64,000 bases of DNA from CAYRFQ01 sp964423615 (lineage in GTDB: Bacteria; Planctomycetota; Planctomycetia; Gemmatales; Gemmataceae). Positions 35,760 through 43,517 of this stretch are shown one piece after another. Where the stretch lies: positions 62,001-126,000 of the forward strand of contig CAYRFQ010000003.1 in assembly GCA_964423615.1 (NCBI GenBank), in the 5' to 3' direction. How positions within the stretch are numbered: the first letter of the stretch is position 1; each line of letters begins with the position of its first letter. The translations under genes were made by a program, and so were the position numbers. A model generated the notes under the pieces. The model was not told the DNA's origin. It worked only from the letters and a program-made list of their open reading frames with translations, and ran no database searches.

Positions 35760-36755
35760 TTATTGTTCAGGCTGATTCCGAAGCGAGGTGGATGTCTCCA
35801 AACCCGATTGTCCACCTTTTTGACTTACTTTTGTTGAATTTGCTCCCCGAACGACCGCAACCCCGCCCAAAACAGCTACCATCCCGTAGATCGTCCAGAG
35901 TGTAATTTCTTCGCTGGCCAAGAACCAACCAAGCCAAACTGCCACCAAGGGATTGACGTACGCGTGGGTTCCCACAAGCGATGCGGGAACATGCCCGAGT
36001 AGATAGTGGAACGCCAAGAATCCAATAAACGAACCGACCACAAGCAAGTAAACGAAGGAAATGACGGCACCAGTCGTTATTTCCGAAGGTAGCGAATTCC
36101 ACTCCCCCAGCGGAAACCCGAGTAGCGTCAACAGCGTGCCTCCGATGAGCATCTGATACCCCGCCGAAACCCAATGGGAAGATACGCGACGCATTCGGCG
36201 AATGAGCACACTCCCAAGAGCCCAACAAAAACAGCAAGACAACATCAACCCGGCCCCGAGCAACGTCTCGGCTTGCGTCTTTTCCGTTTCTGGATTGATC
36301 CCTACAAGCAGGCAAACTCCTGCAAACCCAACTCCCATGCCCAGCCAACCCCGTCCCGTGAGGCGGTCTCCTCCTGGCCAACAAAACTCGAGTAGACCGA
36401 TAAACAGGGTCGTCGTGGCTCCGAGAACCGAAGCATACCCGCTTGGGATGTATACTTCGGCGAACGTCAACAAGCCATTTCCGCCGACGAAAAATAACAC
36501 ACCACCAATTGTCACCGTTATCCACTCGGAACCTGAGAGGGCGAGGGAGGCACGACGCATCCACAGAAAGGCCAGTAACAACAATCCAGCCAAGGCGACT
36601 CGAGTCCCGCCAAAAAAGGCCGGTGGCAAGCCCTCTGTCTGAACCCCATGCTTGATGGCCAAGTACGTTGTACCCCACGAGATGTACAAGGCAACGAAGG
36701 CAACGACGATGGCCCAAGGATGGGGTGGTTGGTGTATGTGGGGCGATGCCATCAT
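35760..36755 (-). CDS. EamA/DMT-superfamily transporter
   Basis: 331 residues from the ATG at 36755. Ten hydrophobic helices in two repeats, each an EamA unit: the first starts WAIVVAFVALYISWGTTYLA with FFGGTRVALAGLLLL, the second LLGAGLMLSCCFCWALGS. The IPSGYASVLGATTTLFIGLL and VGTHAYVNPLVAVWLGW segments are typical of drug/metabolite exporters in the inner membrane (RhaT/YedA-like). Substrate unknown. Frames extending up to 36848 run into a perfect hairpin and are not credible. Confidence 0.92.
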   Translation of the reverse strand: MMASPHIHQPPHPWAIVVAFVALYISWGTTYLAIKHGVQTEGLPPAFFGGTRVALAGLLLLAFLWMRRASLALSGSEWITVTIGGVLFFVGGNGLLTFAEVYIPSGYASVLGATTTLFIGLLEFCWPGGDRLTGRGWLGMGVGFAGVCLLVGINPETEKTQAETLLGAGLMLSCCFCWALGSVLIRRMRRVSSHWVSAGYQMLIGGTLLTLLGFPLGEWNSLPSEITTGAVISFVYLLVVGSFIGFLAFHYLLGHVPASLVGTHAYVNPLVAVWLGWFLASEEITLWTIYGMVAVLGGVAVVRGANSTKVSQKGGQSGLETSTSLRNQPEQ

Positions 36756-36830
36756 GGAACTGGCGGATTCCTCAACGAGTGTCGTTCTTGACGGGAACAA
36801 GATTCTTTGGGTCAACTTCGATGAGATAGG

Positions 36831-36903
36831 CATTTTACACGAACTCAAACCGCAAGCGAGGCTTCTTCTGCTTCTCGCTTGCGGTTTGAGTTCGTGTAAA
36901 ATG
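36831..36903. repeat. Perfect 30-base inverted repeat (hairpin)
   Basis: Arms 36831-36860 and 36874-36903 are exact complements over 30 bases, with a 13-base loop (GCTTCTTCTGCTT). It lies in the divergent intergenic region 36756-37108 between the EamA and ADP-ribosylglycohydrolase genes, which otherwise holds nothing recognisable. No T-run on either side. Its loop-side sequence GCGAGGCTTCTTCT is shared with the hairpin at 50494-50524. Confidence 0.8.
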
Positions 36904-37108
36904 CCGGACCGATGTGGGCAGCGGAGGCTTTTCGGACAGATACGTCACCGGACCGGACGGAAACCCAAGAACTTGCTTTCCTTTTTGCCGCAACACAAAA
37001 ATTTGTGGCCACTTCCACCGAACGCCTGTCCTGCCGTGGGGTCTATTCTGTGTCCCCTTTTGTTCCCTCGTGTTCCCAACACATTGGCTTTTCTCGCAGG
37101 AGGTTTTC

Positions 37109-38041
37109 ATGGCCGAACCTTACCTTCCGGCCGACCACGTGGCTCGAATGGAACGATTCCGAATTTCGTTAGATGGCTTGTCTGTCGGAGACGCCTTCGG
37201 TAGTCAGTTTTTTATCCCAGGGGTGCATGAAACTCACTTCGAGAACCGGTCGAATCCGCCAGCCCCCAGATATCACTATACCGACGATACCGAGATGGCA
37301 CTCGGAATTGGTGAAGTCTTGGATGCCTTTGGTGAAATCCAACAACCCGAACTGGCGCGAGTGTTCGCAACCCGATACGCCATCGAAATGTACCGAGGTT
37401 ATGGGGCCGGAGCGCATCAAATCTTGATGTCTATTGGAGCGGGGACAGACTGGCGAGAGGCCGCCGGTGCGGCGTTCGGCGGTCAGGGCTCGTTCGGGAA
37501 CGGAGGAGCGATGCGAGTGGCTCCATTGGGCGGGTACTTCGCCGATGACTTTGAACGTGCGGCCGAGCAAGGCCGATGGTCCGCTGAAGTCACACACGCT
37601 CATCCCGAAGGACAGGCCGGGACGATGGCCGTGGCGGTAGCCGCCGCGTGGGCATGGCAAAACCGGAATGCTTCGCCGAGCAAGCGAGGCCGTGAACTTC
37701 TGGAAGTTGCAAGGGATTACACTCCGCCGGGGCCGACGCGAGACGGAATCGAAATGGCCATCGGGATCGACCTCGATAACGATCCCAAATACTTGGCCTG
37801 GAAGGTCGGCAACGGAAGTCACATTTCTTCCCAAGACACTGTTCCGTTCACGCTCTGGTGCGCGGCCAAGTATATCGAAGATTACCCCGGCTCGATTTGG
37901 TGCACGATTGCGGTCGGCGGCGATATCGATACGACGGCCGCCATTGTCGGTGGAATCGTTAGTCTGTCTACCGGTCGGGAAGGCATCCCAGAAGAGTGGC
38001 TGATTCGTAGGGAGCCCTTGCAATTGAAAGTTGAGAGTTGA
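37109..38041 (+). CDS. ADP-ribosylglycohydrolase family protein
   Basis: 310 residues. AGGAGG five bases before the ATG fixes the start. The two metal-binding clusters of the family are intact: YTDDTEMALGIGEVL near the N terminus and GGDIDTTAAIVGGIV near the C terminus, plus GDAFGSQF. Family members (DraG, ARH3, Tri1 immunity) remove ADP-ribose from proteins or small molecules using two magnesium ions. No ADP-ribosyltransferase or toxin gene is next to it, so it may act on a general pool or reverse a modification made elsewhere. No signal peptide, so it is cytoplasmic. Confidence 0.92.
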   Translation: MAEPYLPADHVARMERFRISLDGLSVGDAFGSQFFIPGVHETHFENRSNPPAPRYHYTDDTEMALGIGEVLDAFGEIQQPELARVFATRYAIEMYRGYGAGAHQILMSIGAGTDWREAAGAAFGGQGSFGNGGAMRVAPLGGYFADDFERAAEQGRWSAEVTHAHPEGQAGTMAVAVAAAWAWQNRNASPSKRGRELLEVARDYTPPGPTRDGIEMAIGIDLDNDPKYLAWKVGNGSHISSQDTVPFTLWCAAKYIEDYPGSIWCTIAVGGDIDTTAAIVGGIVSLSTGREGIPEEWLIRREPLQLKVES

Positions 38042-38211
38042 GAGCCGAGAGTTGCGGGCTGGAAGCCAAGGCTACCGTCGCCAGGGCAATGTGGAGTTCC
38101 GGCGACCGTCTGTCGGGGTCAACACGACCAGAAAATCCTCTCCGGGAGACTGCATCAACAAAACTTGTTTTAAATTTTCTTCCACCTTACGCAGTCGTTC
38201 TACTAGCTACT

Positions 38212-40065
38212 TTATCGGTGTGAGAACGAAGCTCCGATTTCGTACCAGCCGTTTCGGAGGGTAGTTGTGCGGACAACTTGTGCCGGTACGGCCGTTTTCT
38301 GAAAGTCGGGAAGCCAAGGGAGATGGACGAAGATGTCCGGACGCGGCAAGTTTTGCGGTGAGTAGAATCCGATTCCTCGTTGTGAAATGTCCTTGCCCAT
38401 GCACGCCATCGAGACGGGCATTCCCAACTCAGAGAAAATGTGGAGCACTTGAATGGGTCGAGTACAACTCCAACGTAAGTCAGCCCGAATTTCTGGCACA
38501 GCCTGGCAAAAGGTGCGGAGACTGTGGATGAGCTTCGGGCCAACTCGCCGGAGGTCACGGCCAAGGTGTTCCAGGTTATCGTCTGCGGCTTTGATTTTCA
38601 CGACTACCTTGGCCGTGACCGGAGACGGACTGTGTTTTCGCACCACCTTCAAGATGACCATCAATTCGCCCTGGCGACCAAGCAACCTGTCCCACAAACT
38701 CGTTCCACTCTTGACGACCAAGACGAGCCCTGAATGTTGGTTATGGACAATCGTCGCATTCCATTTTGTGTTGAACGAATTGAGCGCTTCCAGCAAGTCC
38801 TGGAAAGGCAATCGAGTGCAAAAACTATGTTGCAAACCCTGGCGTGGGTGAATCAGAAACTGGTACTGATCAGCTCGGTAGAGTTCCGACGTTCCAAGTG
38901 TTAGTTTGGAGATCGTTGTTGGGAACTCCGGCATCAACTGTCCTGCCATCTCCGGTAACGTGCCAGACCCCTTGGGCTCAATGAGGTCCATCGACTCGTA
39001 CTCATTGAAGTTGGGCAAGGCTGGCAGTTCCCCCGTCTCTGGATAAGACCCAGGTTTTGGAAACAAAGGATGATGTGCAGGCGGAGTTTTCAGGACTGTT
39101 GGTGGCAAGGTATTCTCCGGAGTGGGTTCGGAGAACGAGACCTTAGTGGGTGGCAACGCTGCGAGCAAGGCTTCACTAAATTCGGTCGAATTTGGATAAC
39201 GGTTGAAAGGGTCGGGGTTCAACGCCCGCTTGATGACCTCGCGTTCTTTGTCGGACAACAATCGAAGGTCTGGAGTGGCCCGGTTGCGACTGATCCCTCC
39301 GGTGGCGTGGTGTGGCATCCTACGCCGTTGACGACCATCGTGGAGGTAATTGGCGAACGGATGCTTTCCCGTTCGCATTTCGACATAAATGGAGGCCAAG
39401 CTGAACTGATCGCTTTTGTGACTGAAAGGACCAGTGTGGCATTCTGTTGCAAAGTAACCGGGATTGAGAGTGGACAATCGTTTCCGGTTCCCGCACCAAA
39501 CGAATTGGCCTATTCCGAAGTACGCAAAACGGAGGCGACCGTCTGTAAAGATCAGATTGTCAGGTCTTAGCCACAAATGACAAAAGTTGTACTCGGCGTA
39601 AATGTTAGCCAAATCCACGGCTAAACCGGCAATCCATTCGGCCATTTCGACTTGAGGCAGTCCAGACTGCCCGGCCGTCCACCTCTTTTCGAATAGTTCA
39701 CGCAAAGACCCATCAGGAACTGGAGTCGTAGCCAACAATTGTGCTGCGTCGAGATAGACTTGAAACGGAAGGACCGACGGATGCTCAAAGTCTTCGAGCT
39801 TTTTGAGAGACCGGGTCGTTGCGGATTCGTTAATGGCTCGGACCACGAGCAGCCTATGTCGCTTTCGGGCATCGTCACGGCCTTCCCAAAGTTCCAAATC
39901 CGCGTCGTGCTGAATTCTATTTTGGAGATCGAATGGCAGTCCAATCCCTTCATGCGTTGGCCCCGCAGTTTTCTTGGAACTGCCGCTGGCGTGAAGCTTG
40001 GGAAGTATGTCTTCCATTGCCGTGGGAATAGTTGGCGTAATGTGAATGCACTTTTGGTTTCGCAT
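38212..40065 (-). CDS. Pseudokinase with C-terminal c-di-GMP-type PilZ domain
   Basis: 617 residues. Residues about 45-305 align with a protein kinase fold but catalytic residues are lost: no glycine loop, VAVK lysine is R76, HRDLKP is HLWLRP (catalytic Asp replaced by W165), DFG is Y182-F-G. The helix after it (SDQFSLASIYVEMRTGKHPF) and FNRYPNSTEF keep the kinase C-lobe pattern. After a Pro-rich linker (310-360) and a unique domain, residues about 524-615 form a PilZ domain with both ligand motifs, R527-x-x-x-R531 and D559-x-S-x-x-G564. It is likely a non-catalytic scaffold responding to c-di-GMP (inference). Start uncertain: ATG at 40065 or 40017, neither with a clear ribosome site. Confidence 0.82.
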   Translation of the reverse strand: MRNQKCIHITPTIPTAMEDILPKLHASGSSKKTAGPTHEGIGLPFDLQNRIQHDADLELWEGRDDARKRHRLLVVRAINESATTRSLKKLEDFEHPSVLPFQVYLDAAQLLATTPVPDGSLRELFEKRWTAGQSGLPQVEMAEWIAGLAVDLANIYAEYNFCHLWLRPDNLIFTDGRLRFAYFGIGQFVWCGNRKRLSTLNPGYFATECHTGPFSHKSDQFSLASIYVEMRTGKHPFANYLHDGRQRRRMPHHATGGISRNRATPDLRLLSDKEREVIKRALNPDPFNRYPNSTEFSEALLAALPPTKVSFSEPTPENTLPPTVLKTPPAHHPLFPKPGSYPETGELPALPNFNEYESMDLIEPKGSGTLPEMAGQLMPEFPTTISKLTLGTSELYRADQYQFLIHPRQGLQHSFCTRLPFQDLLEALNSFNTKWNATIVHNQHSGLVLVVKSGTSLWDRLLGRQGELMVILKVVRKHSPSPVTAKVVVKIKAADDNLEHLGRDLRRVGPKLIHSLRTFCQAVPEIRADLRWSCTRPIQVLHIFSELGMPVSMACMGKDISQRGIGFYSPQNLPRPDIFVHLPWLPDFQKTAVPAQVVRTTTLRNGWYEIGASFSHR

Positions 40066-40350
40066 GTGGATTGTGGTCCGGGGTGGTTACGACGACCTGC
40101 TGGAGGAAAAACCTCCCAGCATGTGAAACATAGGTCACAGACCGATGTCCGTCCAAAAACGAACAACTCGATTGCGAGAAATTAAGATATTAGAGGTAGT
40201 TAAAAATCGTGTCCTGGTGACTCTCTTGTTTGTTTCTCCAAGACAGGAGAGAATGAGGTTTGAACCTTTCGCCCTTCCCGCTGTAGTTTTTGCGACGACC
40301 TGTCGGAGCAAAACCGACAAGAGCAACTCGTATGCCAAGGAGAAATTGCG

Positions 40351-40755
40351 ATGAAAAAGCTCGGCATGTACGCAATGATGTTCCTGATCACTGCCTCGTG
40401 GGGCATGCAAGACACCAATGCCGTCCAGCGCAAAAAAGCCAATCGGTTGATGGAAGACAAGCTTCGCTTTGCCAAAATGCTCTTGGAAGCTGTTGCGAAA
40501 GACGATTACAAGACCATCGCCAAGACCTCGCAACAACTCATCGGGTTGAGTCAGAAAGCTGAGTGGCGGGTACGTGCCACTGCTCGATACAAACTTCACA
40601 GTGATGCCTTCCGGGAAGCCGCACTGAACTTGAAAAACCAAGCTCTGAAGGAAAAATCCAACGGTGTCGCCTTTGCCTACGTCGAACTGACGTTAACTTG
40701 CCTTCGATGTCACCAGACCGTCCGCGCCGTGAAGATGACGAGCTTTACCAAATAG
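40351..40755 (+). CDS. Secreted cytochrome c'-like protein
   Basis: 134 residues. Signal peptide MKKLGMYAMMFLITASWG ending near TNA, then about 110 helical residues with a single heme motif C117-L-R-C120-H121 near the C terminus, followed by QTVR. This matches the cytochrome c' fold: four-helix bundle, heme at the end of the last helix. Such proteins bind small gases (NO, CO) or carry electrons in the periplasm. AAGGAGA lies seven bases upstream. The same CxxCH ending occurs in the phosphatase fusion at 17132-18205. Divergent from the pseudokinase gene. Confidence 0.82.
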   Translation: MKKLGMYAMMFLITASWGMQDTNAVQRKKANRLMEDKLRFAKMLLEAVAKDDYKTIAKTSQQLIGLSQKAEWRVRATARYKLHSDAFREAALNLKNQALKEKSNGVAFAYVELTLTCLRCHQTVRAVKMTSFTK

Positions 40756-40966
40756 GTCAAATTGGGAAAAAGAATACGGGAGAACTGGGAACAGCCCAAG
40801 AACCTCAGTGTCGAGGGCGGTGGGATGAATGAGTGCCGCTTGTGTGATGTTTTGGTAGGGCTCTTGGAGGCTCAATAACGCAACGCACTTCTTGATCTTG
40901 CAGACCAAGGCCGAACGCTCCAGAAGACCGTGGGACTCAAGAAGACCTCTTTCTATTCCCGAATCC

Positions 40967-42865
40967 CTAATTCTTCGGTCTTGATTTGACATCAAAGAGC
41001 CCAAAAATCTCATCTTCGGTCAGGCCGAGTGAAGCCGGTGGGCCATTCTGGGCAATCAGCTCCTCGAAGAGTTTCCGCTTGGTATCGAGAATTTCGGCGA
41101 TGCGTTCTTCGATCGTGTTGGTGCTGATGAATCTCTTGACGAAGACTTGTTCTTTCTGACCGAGACGATGCGCCCGGTTAATGGCCTGATCTTCGATGGC
41201 GGGATTCCACCAACGATCGAAAAGGAAGACGTAGTTAGTGAATTGTAAGTTGAGTCCGACGCTTCCCGTGGCGTAGCTCATCAAGATCACGTGCTTTGTG
41301 GGATCGTTCTTGAATCGGTCAAGAATCGGCTGTCGCTCCTTCTGGGGAATCTTGCCGTGGTATTGCAACGGGCCAAACTCGTGGAGAGTTTGGGCCATCG
41401 TTTCCAGTGGAGCGACATACTGCGAGAAAACAATCGCCTTACGGTTGTTCTCGGCGACTTCGGCCATGTCCGCACGCAAAACTTCGAGCTTGGCGCTCTC
41501 ACCGGTGAGCGGATCGAAATTGCAAATCTGCTTTAAACGCATTACCAACTCGAAGACGTGCTGGAGGGTGATCGTATCCCCGAGGTCGTTCAGGCAAACG
41601 ATTCCTTCTTTTTCGGCTAATTCGTAAGCCTGGCGTTGAGCCGGATTCAGTTCGATGTACTCGTCCTGAATGACCTTCGGCGGCATGTCATTGACGACGT
41701 CTTCCTTGACGCGACGAATGATCGAATCCTGGGTCAATTCCGGCAACATGTTCGCTGGCGTATCGGGAGGAATTCGATCGGGGTCGACGAACGCAAAGAT
41801 GTTCACGAGATCGTCGGTCCTGTTTTCGATCGGGGTTCCGGTCATGGCCCAACTGCGAGTCCGGTGGAGGCCGCACACGACCTCCGCCGTTTTGGAATGT
41901 TTGTTCTTGATGCGTTGGGCTTCATCCAGAGCGACGACATCGAAGTGCAAGCTCTCGTCGCATACCCAATCGGCATCCCGAGTAAGGACTTCGTAATTGA
42001 CGAGCTTGAGGGGAGCTTTCGAATGGAACCAGGTCGCCTGGCGTGTAGCGGCGTCTCCGGTGACGACTTCGAATGGAACGTCTGGCGACCAGAGCCGAAG
42101 CTCCCGGGTCCAGTTCACGACCAGAGGTTTGGGACAGACGACCAAGGCGTTATTGATCATCCCGTTGTGGAACATCAAGCGCAGAGACACGATCACCTGG
42201 GCCGTTTTTCCGAGTCCCATCTCGTCGGCGATCATCGCGCTGTGCCTCGGAATCAAAAACGCGATGCCTTTCACTTGATACGGATAGGGCTTGAAGGGTA
42301 GCTCTACCACCGCCCCGTTGAACAGATCTTCCAAAGGCGGTTGCAAAAGATACAACAAACGATCCTTGAAGTGAACCATTTCCGTGGGGGGACGGAGCCG
42401 AGTCTTCGTTTTCTTTTTTTCCGTGCTGTCTTGGGGAGCCTCCGATTCGTTTTCGTTTATTGGCGGTTGTTCGTTTTCGGGCTTCTCCGGCATGGCGACC
42501 ATGGGCTCGCCGATCGTGGGAAACTTCCACGCTTGAGTCTGGACTGTCATCTGCACATTCCCCAGCGACCGGACCCATGGGGCACTCGTCAACAATTTGG
42601 CTTGCTTGACCGAGGTCTTCAGAGGTTTGGCGAACTTGGGATGGGGCCGAGTTTCCATAGGTGGATCGAGACGAATCGAGACTACTTCGGGTTCGATTGG
42701 TTCGACGGCCTGGTGCCCGCTCTCTCCTTGAGGTGTTTGATGACTTTTCCAATTTGGTAAGGTTATTGGATTGGGGGAGACGGAGCAGTCCGGGGTCTCC
42801 TGGTTCTCGGCTGGTTCTGGATGCTGCAGGGACGACTCCAACACCTCCTTTGGCTGCTCGTCCAA
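40967..42865 (-). CDS. SNF2-family helicase-like ATPase
   Basis: About 632 residues if it starts at the TTG at 42865, which has GAGGAGG eight bases upstream; the frame stays open to 43105 but the extra residues look non-coding. SF2 motifs: Walker A ADEMGLGKTAQV, LVVCPKPLVVNW, DEAQ box ALDEAQRIKN, MTGTPIENR, and in the second lobe YHGKIPQKERQ, SYATGSVGLNLQ, RWWNPAIEDQAINRAHRLGQ. An N-terminal Pro/Glu-rich region of about 170 residues precedes the core. SNF2 enzymes move along double-stranded DNA and remodel protein-DNA complexes. A SWIM zinc-finger gene sits just upstream on the same strand; such a domain is often fused to bacterial SNF2 proteins, so the two probably work together. Confidence 0.9.
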   Translation of the reverse strand: MDEQPKEVLESSLQHPEPAENQETPDCSVSPNPITLPNWKSHQTPQGESGHQAVEPIEPEVVSIRLDPPMETRPHPKFAKPLKTSVKQAKLLTSAPWVRSLGNVQMTVQTQAWKFPTIGEPMVAMPEKPENEQPPINENESEAPQDSTEKKKTKTRLRPPTEMVHFKDRLLYLLQPPLEDLFNGAVVELPFKPYPYQVKGIAFLIPRHSAMIADEMGLGKTAQVIVSLRLMFHNGMINNALVVCPKPLVVNWTRELRLWSPDVPFEVVTGDAATRQATWFHSKAPLKLVNYEVLTRDADWVCDESLHFDVVALDEAQRIKNKHSKTAEVVCGLHRTRSWAMTGTPIENRTDDLVNIFAFVDPDRIPPDTPANMLPELTQDSIIRRVKEDVVNDMPPKVIQDEYIELNPAQRQAYELAEKEGIVCLNDLGDTITLQHVFELVMRLKQICNFDPLTGESAKLEVLRADMAEVAENNRKAIVFSQYVAPLETMAQTLHEFGPLQYHGKIPQKERQPILDRFKNDPTKHVILMSYATGSVGLNLQFTNYVFLFDRWWNPAIEDQAINRAHRLGQKEQVFVKRFISTNTIEERIAEILDTKRKLFEELIAQNGPPASLGLTEDEIFGLFDVKSRPKN

Positions 42866-43109
42866 GATGAAGTCCTCCTCGATGATTGTCGTAGTATCCG
42901 AAAAACACTTCGGACCAAAATTCGAAATTGCGAAAAGAAGAGAAGTTTGGTTAGCCGACGTAGTTGTTCGCAGATAGAAATGTTCCCCGACAGCATTCGG
43001 GACTCTACAGATCTTCGGGAAATGTGGCAGCAGAACTTGAATGCGGATGTGAGAGGACCGGGCCAAGATGGTAACGGCGTTGGCCGTCATCGGAGTGAAT
43101 TGCAATACG

Positions 43110-43412
43110 TCAAATCAACCCTCGTTTTTCCAAAGCCAGCAACCCAAGAATGTGTTTACAAGAACCGTGCTTCAAAAACCCCCAACATTCGCAGGAACAA
43201 TCGTGAGGCTCGCCCGTCCGGACATAGTAAACATCACTAAGGCCGAGACGATGCACGATGAAGCCTCGGCCACCAATGTCACATCGAATTTCACGGAAAA
43301 CGTACGAGTAGGCTTCGTTGTCCAGGACGATGCGGAAGATTCCGAACGCCTCGGCAGAAGGTGGCCTGAGGAGTTTGATCGAACGATTTGGGGCAGGCTT
43401 TGTTTTCGTCAT
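43110..43412 (-). CDS. Small SWIM zinc-finger protein
   Basis: 100 residues from the ATG at 43412 (the frame continues to 43490). The C-terminal half carries the SWIM pattern C74-x-C76-x8-C85-x-H87 (CECWGFLKHGSCKH), a zinc-binding module for nucleic-acid or protein contacts. The N-terminal part has strands (FGIFRIVLDNEAYSYVF). It lies directly upstream of the SNF2 gene on the same strand. In many bacteria SWIM and SNF2 domains are on one polypeptide; here they appear as separate genes. Start choice is uncertain. Confidence 0.75.
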   Translation of the reverse strand: MTKTKPAPNRSIKLLRPPSAEAFGIFRIVLDNEAYSYVFREIRCDIGGRGFIVHRLGLSDVYYVRTGEPHDCSCECWGFLKHGSCKHILGLLALEKRGLI

Positions 43413-43517
43413 AACCCTAAGAACTTGCACTTGACGATGAGGCGTGCTCCTCTGGTAAATCAGGCTGGTTGACACCACCTCACTCGTCAATCCAAAACAG
43501 GCCCTCTTGCTCCGGTC

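Noticed and set aside
36831..36903. The 30-base hairpin as a rho-independent terminator
   Set aside because: Neither side has a T-run and the flanking genes diverge, so no transcript should end here.
42866..43105. N-terminal extension of the SNF2 frame
   Set aside because: Its 80 residues look non-coding and a TTG with GAGGAGG eight bases upstream gives a better start at 42865; not fully excluded.
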